Source: Aquabacterium sp. (GTDB taxonomy: Bacteria > Pseudomonadota > Gammaproteobacteria > Burkholderiales > Burkholderiaceae_C). From it: a DNA stretch of 61,483 nt. This document shows, in pieces, positions 7,720 to 18,149 of the stretch. The stretch is taken from NCBI RefSeq assembly GCF_030652515.1, contig NZ_JAUSAR010000172.1, forward strand, positions 1 to 61,483, read 5' to 3'. The position numbers and the translations under genes were made by a program. Numbering within the stretch: position 1 is the stretch's first letter; every line of letters begins with the position of its first letter. Below the pieces are notes generated by a model. The model worked only from the letters and a program-made list of their open reading frames with translations. It was not told the origin of the DNA and searched no databases.

Positions 7720-8963
7720 ACACCATGCCCACCCGTCAAGGCGCTGAAGGCGACAGTCAGCGCTTTTCCATCAAAGGGCGGGTGGTGGATGCCAGCGCGC
7801 CAGACATGCAGGATCTGCTGGCTCACGTGTACGAGACCCCCGAACGTCCCCGATGTCTGTGTGTTCCTGGTGGTGTGGAGATGTACGTGGCGCGGCACCG
7901 TCAGTTCGTTGTCAAGCGCATGCCGGAAACCGGGTGTCGGCATCACCCATCGTGCCCATCCTTCGAGCCAGAGTGGCAACAATCAGGTCTGGGCGAGTTG
8001 GTGGGCGAGGCTGTTGTGGAGACGGTGCCTGGGCAGATTCAACTGCGTGTGGACTTTCCGTGGGTGCGCACGGTGGGGCGAAGTTTGGTGCGAGGTGAAC
8101 CACATGAGGTGACCGAGGTGGAGGCACCCAGGCGACGCATGAGCCTGCATGCCCTGATGCACTTCCTTTTCGAGCGGGCGGGCTTCAACCGATGGAGCCC
8201 GGCCATGGAGGGCAAGCGCAATCAAGGTGTCCTGCACAAATACCTGATGAATGCGGCCGAGGACGTGATGGTCAAGGGTGTTGGGCTGAGCGAGCGTTTG
8301 TACGTGCCCGAGCCCTTCAGCGAAGCCAGCAAATTCGAGGTAGCTCAGCGCCGCCGCAACAAGCTGGCGGTCTTGCATCCGCATGAAGGGCAAAGCCCTC
8401 TGGCGGTGGTCATCGGCGAATTCAAGGTCAGCGAGGTAACGGCCCTGGGGCGGCGTGTCTGGATCAAGCACATGCCCGATGCACCCCTGCTGGTGGGCAC
8501 CAAGACCTGGGAGCGCATTGAGCGGGTCTTCGCTCCATTGTTTGAAGCCCGTGACGCCGACAGCGGACACAAGGTGCGTTTGATGCTGGCGGCGCTGATC
8601 CGAGCTCGCCGTGAGCACACCTACGAAATTGATGCGGCCAGTTTGATGTTGACCAGCGAGCACTGGATCCCGGTGGAGGGTGTGCATGAGTTGCCGCTGG
8701 TGCATGCGCTCGTCTCTCAGGGCCGACGCTTTGTCAAACCACTGCGTTACGACGCCAGGAGCGCCGCTGCATTTCCCAATGCTTTGTTGCTGGATGCTGG
8801 TTGTCTGCCGGTGCCTTTGCATGTCATCAGCGCATTCATGCCCCCGAAGGATCGGGCGGAAAAAGAACGCGTCTTGCGGACGTCCGGTGTTTCATCCTGG
8901 CTCTGGTGGAGTGCCGAAGAGATGCCTGCGTTGCCAGAGGCAATGACGTCCAGGAGTCATTGA
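7716..8963 (+). CDS. DUF1173 family element protein
   Basis: This 415-residue protein has the DUF1173 hallmarks: an N-terminal block with RPRCLCVPGGVEMYVARH, then VKRMPETG and HHPSCPSFEPEW (paired Cys/His residues). A long conserved body follows that includes LHALMHFLFERAGFNRW and the IGEFKVSE segment. Function is unknown; the family is found on plasmids and ICEs. The GTG at 7716 overlaps the stop of the preceding gene, implying translational coupling; ATG 7725 is an alternative start. It is the last left-side backbone gene before the metal-resistance cargo. Confidence 0.78.
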   Translation: MNTMPTRQGAEGDSQRFSIKGRVVDASAPDMQDLLAHVYETPERPRCLCVPGGVEMYVARHRQFVVKRMPETGCRHHPSCPSFEPEWQQSGLGELVGEAVVETVPGQIQLRVDFPWVRTVGRSLVRGEPHEVTEVEAPRRRMSLHALMHFLFERAGFNRWSPAMEGKRNQGVLHKYLMNAAEDVMVKGVGLSERLYVPEPFSEASKFEVAQRRRNKLAVLHPHEGQSPLAVVIGEFKVSEVTALGRRVWIKHMPDAPLLVGTKTWERIERVFAPLFEARDADSGHKVRLMLAALIRARREHTYEIDAASLMLTSEHWIPVEGVHELPLVHALVSQGRRFVKPLRYDARSAAAFPNALLLDAGCLPVPLHVISAFMPPKDRAEKERVLRTSGVSSWLWWSAEEMPALPEAMTSRSH

Positions 8964-9054
8964 GCGAACCTCGGGCATATGGGCTCCGATGACCACCGTC
9001 TTGAGTCCTTCCAAGGCTGAGATAAACATTGGTCAGGTGATTGGCAGGTGTCGA

Positions 9055-9507
9055 TCAACGGCGTTTGCCGTGGCTTGCTGAGACATGTTGTCGAGCTGTC
9101 GGCTGCTCAAGATTCTCCCCTTGGCCAAGCCCACTCAAGATACCGCAATGCGCCACATCTTTTGCCTGAGCACATTGCCCCCTCAGTGACACCAATTGTT
9201 TTTTCAAGGCGGTCAACTCTCGAATCCGTTGGGCCACGTGTTCGATGTGCTCATCCAGCACGTTGTTCACGGCCTCACAACTTTCGTTGGGGGCTGCCTG
9301 GAGCGCCAGCAGAGCCCGAATTTCATCGAGGGCCATGTCCAGTGATCGACAGTGGCGAATAAAGGCCAGACGCTCGACGTGGGGCCCTTCATAGATCCGG
9401 TAGTTGCTGGTGGTGCGCGAAGGCTTTGGAAGCAGGCCCTCGCGCTCGTAGAAGCGAATCGTTTCCACAGGGGTGCCAGACTGGGCTGACAAGTCACCTA
9501 TTTTCAT
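9055..9507 (-). CDS. cadR: CadR/PbrR-type MerR-family metal-responsive regulator
   Basis: The 150-residue protein has the MerR N-terminal winged helix (MKIGDLSAQSG, VETIRFYEREGLLPKPSRT, NYRIY) and a dimerisation helix. Metal ligands typical of CadR/PbrR are present: a Cys before the long helix (NESCEAVN) and two later Cys (GQCAQAKDVAHC). The His-containing tail (SASHGKRR) resembles CadR. Such regulators bind a dyad in a promoter with an overlong spacer and activate on Cd, Pb or Zn binding. The ATG at 9507 has AGGAA upstream. It diverges from a cadA stub across such a promoter and is the only regulator of this type here, so it probably controls all four matching promoters. Confidence 0.9.
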   Translation of the reverse strand: MKIGDLSAQSGTPVETIRFYEREGLLPKPSRTTSNYRIYEGPHVERLAFIRHCRSLDMALDEIRALLALQAAPNESCEAVNNVLDEHIEHVAQRIRELTALKKQLVSLRGQCAQAKDVAHCGILSGLGQGENLEQPTARQHVSASHGKRR

Positions 9508-9548
9508 GGCGGGTTCCTGTTGGCATGCAGATATGGTCATTTTATCGC

Positions 9549-9580
9549 TTGACTCTGTATCTACTACAGGGTTTCAAATG
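9549..9580 (+). promoter_or_regulatory. CadR-type promoter/operator, copy 1 (before cadA stub)
   Basis: TTGACT (9549-9554), a 20-bp spacer and CAAATG (9575-9580) form a MerR-family promoter. The spacer holds a CTGTA/TACAG dyad. It lies between cadR and the cadA 5' remnant and so likely also serves cadR autoregulation. Confidence 0.85.
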
Positions 9581-9585
9581 CGGTC

Positions 9586-9900
9586 ATGGTCATGGTCATG
9601 GTCATGGTCACGCCACGTACTACATCGCCCGAAACCACCAGCTCCTCAGCCTGCGCAAATCACAGTTGCGGATGCACGGGGGCATCCACTGCGGCGGTGA
9701 TCTCGCCCAAACCCCTGGACGCTGGGTGGGCCATGTTCCACATCTCCTCCATGGACTGTTCCTCAGAGGAGGCGGAAATCCGCCGCGCTGTGGATGCCAT
9801 CCCCGGCATCAAGGCACTGAGGTTTCAACTGAGCGCTCGGAAGCTGGGCATCCAGGCCACGGAGCAGGCGTTGCGCCAGGCTCTGCAAGCCATTCGCAAG
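9586..9900 (+). pseudogene. cadA: 5' remnant of a cadA-type P1B ATPase gene
   Basis: The first about 105 codons match the N-terminal part of the intact CadA: a Cys-containing leader, then a heavy-metal-associated domain with FHISSMDCSSEEAEIRR and GIKALRFQLS. Homology stops abruptly after QAIRK. The frame then runs into 3' sequence of the neighbouring minus-strand gene up to 10044. All membrane, phosphorylation and ATP-binding domains are missing. The start region carries a perfect tandem GTCATG hexamer repeat (about 9583-9610), giving MVMVMVMV. The promoter is intact, so a short metal-binding peptide could still be made, but as a transporter it is dead. Confidence 0.85.
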
Positions 9901-9959
9901 CATGTCGTGTTCCTGTTGTTGGAGGTTGCCCGCTTGAAGACGGTGGCCTTATCACGCGC

Positions 9960-10451
9960 TCAATATCCCAGCGCAGTGCGCTCGGTGACCAAGTTGTCGA
10001 GACGTTGTTGCGCTTGTGCGGCGGCGAGCAGCAGGGCGCGCTGACGTTGAGCGTACTGATGAGAAAAGCGCCGACCTTGCCGGTCGCCTTCTCCCACTTC
10101 ACGCCCAGCTCGCTGTTTCGAGCGAAGGTTCTGGAACTCGTCATAGACATCGCCAATCTGGTTGTCCAGCTGCTTGAGCCGAACGGCCCGGGCCGCTGCG
10201 TCGCGCAACAATTGCGCTCGCGTCATGGCGAGCGCACGTTGGGCTGCCTCGGCCTCCTGTGGGTTGGGTGGGTGTCGCTCGACCGAAATGACGCTTGAAC
10301 GCTTGGCCTGAGGTTCTGGTTCGTCCCCGTAGACCACCTGCCCATTGGGCAGGATTGACAGAATCCGCTCGTCGGCCATGCTCGTGAAGGCGCCGCCAAG
10401 AAAAACGAGGGCCAGTGCGGTAGGGGCGAGGCGGCATTGATGGCCTTTCAT
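9960..10451 (-). CDS. Secreted DUF4124-like coiled-coil protein
   Basis: The 163-residue product begins with a signal peptide (ALALVFLGGAFTSMADE). A short segment follows (ILPNGQVVYGDEPEP) that resembles the N-terminal part of DUF4124 domains. The rest is charged and helical, rich in Ala, Arg and Gln, probably a periplasmic coiled coil. ATG 10451 has GGAG eight bases upstream; longer upstream versions have no support. It is the last gene of the czcICBAD transcription unit, 44 bp after the small membrane protein. A direct metal-related role is not shown. Confidence 0.6.
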   Translation of the reverse strand: MKGHQCRLAPTALALVFLGGAFTSMADERILSILPNGQVVYGDEPEPQAKRSSVISVERHPPNPQEAEAAQRALAMTRAQLLRDAAARAVRLKQLDNQIGDVYDEFQNLRSKQRAGREVGEGDRQGRRFSHQYAQRQRALLLAAAQAQQRLDNLVTERTALGY

Positions 10452-10495
10452 GCTTAGATCTCCATCTGAGGTGAGCACAGGTGGGCAGCGCCGCG

Positions 10496-10669
10496 TCAGC
10501 GGCCTCCCTTGCTTCGCAGCGCCCGGCGCTTTTGCTGGCGATCCTGCCGACGGATGCGTCGCTTTGCTCTGTCCCGCCACTCCAGGTAGAGCCCATAAGG
10601 AATCACGACGCACAGTGCCGCTCCGCCCAGGACCAGCACGTAGGGCATCACATGTTCTCTCACGGTCAT
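10496..10669 (-). CDS. Small single-pass membrane protein, 57 aa
   Basis: The 57-residue protein has one transmembrane helix (YVLVLGGAALCVVIPYGLYL, residues 10-29) and then a strongly basic cytoplasmic tail (RDRAKRRIRRQDRQQKRR). AAGGA precedes the ATG by about seven bases. It follows czcD by 16 bp and precedes the DUF4124-like gene, so it belongs to the czc operon. No family recognised; it may be a small pump-associated peptide. Confidence 0.6.
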   Translation of the reverse strand: MTVREHVMPYVLVLGGAALCVVIPYGLYLEWRDRAKRRIRRQDRQQKRRALRSKGGR

Positions 10670-10685
10670 GCTCGTTCCTTCCGGT

Positions 10686-11647
10686 TCAAGGCGGTGGCCT
10701 GGCGTTCGGATCCATGCCAGCCTCAGCACGATGAGCGCTGGCGTGCTTGTCTCCCAGGTCGCAGAATGGGCTGGCCTGATCGCAAGCCTGGGTCTCGCAC
10801 TGCAGTGTCGAGTGGTGGATGTCTCGTTCGGCCAGCACGCGGTGCAATGCGGACAGGAGGCTGGCTGGCTCGGACATTGACGGGTCGTGAACAATGTGAG
10901 CGCTCAGGCTGGGTCGGTTGCTGGTCAAGGACCAGACGTGCAGATCGTGCACGTCCACGACACCCGGGACCGCTCTCAGCGCCAGATCGATCTCGCTCAG
11001 GTTCATGCCCTCTGGTATGCCTTCCAGCAAGATGTTGACGGTCGAGCGCAACAGCACCCATGTGCGTGGCAGCACCCACAGGCCGATCGCCACGGCGATC
11101 ACCGAATCGATCCAGGTCCAGCCCGTGAACCGGATGACCAGTGCGCCAACGATCACCCCCAAGGATCCCAGCAGATCGCTCCACACCTCAAGGTACGCGC
11201 CTTTGACATTGAGGCTGGCATCCTTGCCGGCGTTCAGCAGCCTCATGCTCACCAAGTTGATGACCAACCCAAGTGTGGCGATCACCAGCATGGGGCCCGA
11301 CTGAACATCCTGCGGCGTGCCAAAGCGCTGCCAAGCCTCGTAGAGGATGTACAGCGCGACGGCAAAGAGCATCAGGGCATTGAAGGCCGCCGCCAGGATC
11401 TCGAAGCGGTGATAGCCAAACGTGAGCCGGGCATTGGCGGGGCGCCTGGCGATGCGGATGGCGGCCAGCGCGATGGCCAGCGCTGCCGCATCGGTGAACA
11501 TGTGCGCCGCGTCCGAGATCAGCGCCAGGCTGCCCGTGATCACGCCACCTACCACCTCGGCCATCAGAAAGGTGAAGGTGAGCCCCAGCGCCCAACGCAG
11601 ATTGCGCTCGTTGGTGCTGGAGGGCAGGGCGTGGTCATGGCCAGCGC

Positions 11648-11651
<4 letters not shown>
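10686..11651 (-). CDS. czcD: CzcD cation diffusion facilitator
   Basis: This 321-residue CDF transporter has six membrane helices. The metal site is in helix II (LISDAAHMFTDAAAL) and helix V, where the usual H-x3-D motif reads EVWSDLLGS (His replaced by Glu, Asp kept). A cytoplasmic dimerisation domain follows (VPGVVDVHDLHVWSLTS). The C-terminus has extra Cys and His residues (QCETQACDQASPFCDLGDKHASAH). It exports Zn, Co or Cd from cytoplasm to periplasm in exchange for protons. The start overlaps the czcA stop by four bases (ATGA), so the two are translationally coupled at the end of the czcICBAD operon. Confidence 0.93.
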
Positions 11652-14842
<3,191 letters not shown>

Positions 14843-14860
14843 GATGGGGGGTCCTTGGGC

Positions 14861-16276
14861 TCAATGCGAGTGCTCGGCCGAAGCCTTGCCGATTTCGGCC
14901 TTGATGACGAAGCTGTTCGTCGAGGCATAGCGCGCCCCGGCACTCAGGCCTTTGACAATCTCGGTGCGCACGCCATCACTGCGTCCCACTTCCACGGTTT
15001 TGGCCTCAAAGCCGCCAGGCACTTCGACGAAGACGACCTGACGGCCTTCCATTGCCTGCACTGCGCCAGCCGCCACGGTCACGGCCGCCTCGGTTTCGCC
15101 TGATGTCACCGCTACGTTGACGAACAGACCCGGGCGCCAGGCCAGGCCGGGATTGGTCAGTACGACCCGGGCACTGGCTGCACGCGTCTGCTCCCCGATC
15201 AGGGCGCCGACATAGGTCACCGTGCCGGTGGCTACATCGTCGAATGAGGTTGAGCTCACGGTGACCTTCTCGCCGACCCGAACGAACTTGAGGTCCTTGG
15301 CTGGCACATTGATGTTGGCCCACACGGTGGACAGGTCGGACAGGGTGAACACATTGGCGTCGTCCTTGACGGATTCGCCCAGCGCGATGTGCTTTTCCAC
15401 GACGATGCCGTCAAACGGGGCCCGCAGTTCGTAGCGGTTCAAGTCGTTGGCCGTGGGCGCGGCGCCCAAGGCCTTGAGCTTCTGGCTGGCGTTGTTCACG
15501 GCGATCTCGGCTTCCCGCAGCGCTTGCACAGCCTGCTGGTAGTCCATCTGCGCGGAAATCTTGTCCTCAAAGAGTTTCTTCTCACGGGCATGGGTGGTTT
15601 GCGCCAGCGTCAGACGCTTTTGTGCCGCCTGCAACTCGCTGCGCTGCTCGGACAACAGCACGCTGGAAATGGTGGCCAGCACCTGGCCTTTCTTGACCTG
15701 TTGCCCCAGGCTGGCCGAGACGGCTTCGACCACGCCTGCCACACGAGGCACGACGTGGGCCGTGCGGTCCTCGTTGAACTTGATCTCTCCGGACAACTGC
15801 ATCGTGGTGCGGATGCTGGCAGGGCCGACCGCCTCGACCTTGATGCCGCCGGCTGCGATCTGCTGAGCGTTCAACTGGACCGGCTCTTCTTCACCCTCGA
15901 CATGCTTGTCGGCCCCGGCAGGGCTGGATGCACCTTTGCCCTCGCCCCCTTCGCCCTCCAGCGTGTCGTGTTCTGCATGCGCGCCCGGTTTTTCGTGGTG
16001 TTCCTTGTCGTCGTGCCCCTTCGCCTCATCGTGACCGGCATCGGCTTTTTTCTCATCGTGGTGCTCGCCATCATCGTGGCCTTTGGCTTCGTCATGCCCG
16101 TGACCATGGCCTTCCTCGGCGGCTTCGCCCGCTGGTGCGCTGGGTGCACTTTTGAGCAACCAAGCGCTGGCCCCCAGTCCGATCAGGACGATGGCAATGA
16201 TGGCGATGAGTTGGGGGCGGCTGATGCGCCCAGCCTGGCGTTGTGGTTTGGTGTGGTTCATGCAATGCTTTCTCAT
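14861..16276 (-). CDS. czcB: CzcB membrane-fusion protein with His-rich N-terminus
   Basis: This 471-residue periplasmic adaptor of the CzcCBA pump has an N-terminal membrane anchor (LIAIIAIVLIGLGASAWLL). An unusually long His/Asp/Glu-rich segment follows (HGHGHDEAKGHDD, GEHHDEK, KEHHEKP). Then come the lipoyl/beta-barrel core (GEIKFNEDRTAHVVPRVAG), a coiled-coil hairpin and the C-terminal beta domain. The His segment likely binds metal and hands it to CzcA. I take the start at ATG 16276, which overlaps the czcC stop (ATGA); ATG 16261, five codons later, is an alternative. An in-frame extension to 16549 lies inside czcC and is rejected. Confidence 0.93.
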   Translation of the reverse strand: MRKHCMNHTKPQRQAGRISRPQLIAIIAIVLIGLGASAWLLKSAPSAPAGEAAEEGHGHGHDEAKGHDDGEHHDEKKADAGHDEAKGHDDKEHHEKPGAHAEHDTLEGEGGEGKGASSPAGADKHVEGEEEPVQLNAQQIAAGGIKVEAVGPASIRTTMQLSGEIKFNEDRTAHVVPRVAGVVEAVSASLGQQVKKGQVLATISSVLLSEQRSELQAAQKRLTLAQTTHAREKKLFEDKISAQMDYQQAVQALREAEIAVNNASQKLKALGAAPTANDLNRYELRAPFDGIVVEKHIALGESVKDDANVFTLSDLSTVWANINVPAKDLKFVRVGEKVTVSSTSFDDVATGTVTYVGALIGEQTRAASARVVLTNPGLAWRPGLFVNVAVTSGETEAAVTVAAGAVQAMEGRQVVFVEVPGGFEAKTVEVGRSDGVRTEIVKGLSAGARYASTNSFVIKAEIGKASAEHSH

Positions 16277-17577
16277 GGCTTGGCCGTCGATGGCTCGTCG
16301 GTGTTGGTGCCCAACAGGCGGTCGATGTCGGCGGTGGTGCGGTACAGCTCGTTCAATGCGCGCAGGTATTGGGCGCGGGCCTGGAACAAGGTGCGTTGGG
16401 CATCCAGCGCGTCCAGGAAACTGAACTTGCCCAACTCGAAGCCTGTGGTGGCGGCCTGCCAGGCGCTTTCTGCGCCGGGCAACACCTCTTCTTTCATGGC
16501 CTGGACCTCGGCTTGCGCGGAGCGCTGGCGCTCGCTCAGTTGGGTCCATTCGGTCTCGACCCGGATCCGGGTGGCTTGCAGGTCGGCCTCGGCCTTGTCG
16601 TGCAGTCGCAGGGCCTGAAGGAGATTGCCTCGGTTGGTGTCCAGCACCGGAATCGGAATGGACAGGCCGATGACCGTCTGGTTGCGTCCGACTTGTTGAT
16701 CACGCTTGGCCCCCAGGGTCAGGGTCATATCGGGAATGCGGCGTGCGCGTTCGAGCTCGACCATGGCTTGTCGTCGATCAACCTCCAGCCTGGCTTGGCG
16801 AAGCGCGGGTACATCCGTCAGCGACGTGTCTGGGCTGAGCAAGGCGGGTAGTGCATTGGATTGCCAAGCCAGCACCTGAGCCCGGGGCGCGGCGGGGCCG
16901 AGCAGGGCCGACAGGCGTTGGCGGGCGGATCGCAACTCGCCTTGAGCCTGGCGCAGCTCTACGCGCACGCCAGCATGCGCCACCTTGGCACGAGTCTCAT
17001 CGACGGGGGAGATCTTGCCGGCCTGGACGCGCTTGGATGCCGCGTCCGCGGCGCGGCCCGACAGTTCGGCAGAGGCCTGCGCCAATTGGACGCGCTCCTG
17101 GGCAATGACCGCACCGAAGAAGGCATCGGACACGTCGGCCCGGATTTGCGCACGGCGTCCTTCGACGTCCACGGCGGTTTGAGCCCGCCCAAGCTCGGCG
17201 ACCGAGACCCGGGCTGACCGTTTACCGCCCAGCTCGATGGGCTGACTGAATTGGACCGTGGTGGTCCGGCTTTCCCGCCGGGTGTCCTCGATCAAGGCCT
17301 GAATCTCTGGGTTGGGTCGGGCGCCAGCCTGAATGACCGTGCCGTCGCTGGCCGCCAACTCTTGCTGGTTGGCCACGATCTGGGGGCTGAACTGCAGTGC
17401 GAGCCTGATGGCTTCAGCCAGCGTCAGCGGCTGAACTGTGGGGGCCGGCGCGGAGGCAGCGCTGAGCGGCACCTGGGCGGGCGATGCCTGCGCGACTTGC
17501 GAAAAGGACGTGGAAGGAAAGAGCGTGGCCGTGGTCAACGCTGCGAGCGTTGCCAATGGCGCCATGAGCCTGTGCAT
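16273..17577 (-). CDS. czcC: CzcC outer-membrane factor (TolC family)
   Basis: The 434-residue protein has a signal peptide (LTTATLFPSTSFSQVAQA) and two OEP repeats with long helices. The first begins at LTLAEAIRLALQFSPQI and the second near RQARLEVDRRQAMVELERARRIPD. It forms the outer-membrane channel of CzcCBA. GGAG precedes the ATG by six bases. It follows czcI after 115 bp that contain a large inverted repeat, and overlaps czcB by four bases, so it is the first structural pump gene of the operon. Confidence 0.93.
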   Translation of the reverse strand: MHRLMAPLATLAALTTATLFPSTSFSQVAQASPAQVPLSAASAPAPTVQPLTLAEAIRLALQFSPQIVANQQELAASDGTVIQAGARPNPEIQALIEDTRRESRTTTVQFSQPIELGGKRSARVSVAELGRAQTAVDVEGRRAQIRADVSDAFFGAVIAQERVQLAQASAELSGRAADAASKRVQAGKISPVDETRAKVAHAGVRVELRQAQGELRSARQRLSALLGPAAPRAQVLAWQSNALPALLSPDTSLTDVPALRQARLEVDRRQAMVELERARRIPDMTLTLGAKRDQQVGRNQTVIGLSIPIPVLDTNRGNLLQALRLHDKAEADLQATRIRVETEWTQLSERQRSAQAEVQAMKEEVLPGAESAWQAATTGFELGKFSFLDALDAQRTLFQARAQYLRALNELYRTTADIDRLLGTNTDEPSTAKP

Positions 17578-17612
17578 CGAATTCTCCGGGTTGTGGGAAA
17601 CAACAAAGGGGG

Positions 17613-17694
17613 AATTCGGCGAGAAATGGCCGTGGTGTGGCCTGGCTATCTATGGATAGAAATGATGCTGAAGCAGCAGCCGTCTCGCCGAATT
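17613..17694 (-). repeat. 12-bp inverted repeat bridging czcI stop and czcC leader
   Basis: AATTCGGCGAGA (17613-17624) is perfectly complementary to TCTCGCCGAATT (17683-17694), which overlaps the czcI stop codon. In the mRNA it would form a long hairpin with an inner GGCC/GGCC stem just upstream of the czcC ribosome site. A related CTCGCCG/CGGCGAG pair occurs in the second czcI operon at 28831-28957. Confidence 0.6.
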
Positions 17695-18064
17695 AAGCGG
17701 CGAGACGTATGTCAGGGCGTTCGAGCCCTTTGGGAATGTGCGAGGCATGGCCTCGTTGTGCGAGGCTCACCCATGTCTTGTGTGACTTCAACACGGGTTC
17801 GTGTGCTTCACAGACTGGTGGTGCGGCGCTGAAGTGACAGGTCGCGCAATCGTTATCGATGCCGGATTGCTTGGTACTGCCCTGGTCGTTCTTGCTTGAG
17901 CCGTTTTGGCCCTTGCCATCGATCGAGTCCTGGTGGGCATGCTGATGATGCCCAAGGTGGCTGGCTTGCGGGCTTGTTTCATGCTGGCAATAGCTGGCCA
18001 CCGCTGCCCAGGACATCTGGAGCGGAAACCATATCAGCAAAAAAACACACAGCAGGCGGCGCAT
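17693..18064 (-). CDS. czcI: CzcI-type periplasmic protein, copy 1
   Basis: The 123-residue protein has a signal peptide (MRRLLCVFLLIWFPLQMSWA). A His-rich stretch follows (HLGHHQHAHQDS), then a CATCHFSAAPPVC cysteine/histidine segment near the C-terminus. This is the layout of CzcI, the small protein in front of czcC in Cupriavidus, proposed to modulate czc expression. It is the first gene of the complete czcICBAD operon. Two more copies are in this window, each near an RND locus or its remnant. Confidence 0.85.
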   Translation of the reverse strand: MRRLLCVFLLIWFPLQMSWAAVASYCQHETSPQASHLGHHQHAHQDSIDGKGQNGSSKNDQGSTKQSGIDNDCATCHFSAAPPVCEAHEPVLKSHKTWVSLAQRGHASHIPKGLERPDIRLAA

Positions 18065-18149
18065 ACGGAGATCAGTATAGATGGTTGACTGGGTCGGTGA
18101 ACAGCTTTAAAGCGCCAGTTATCGGAGCCAATGGATGTGGGTATCAGCG

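Noticed and set aside
9583..9613. CRISPR-like or minisatellite array
   Set aside because: A hexamer repeat of about four to five units inside a coding stub; no spacers or cas genes anywhere in the window.
15389..16618. 409-codon plus-strand ORF across czcB and czcC
   Set aside because: Antisense to two family-defined genes; apparent membrane segments arise from the His/Asp-rich codons of czcB read backwards.
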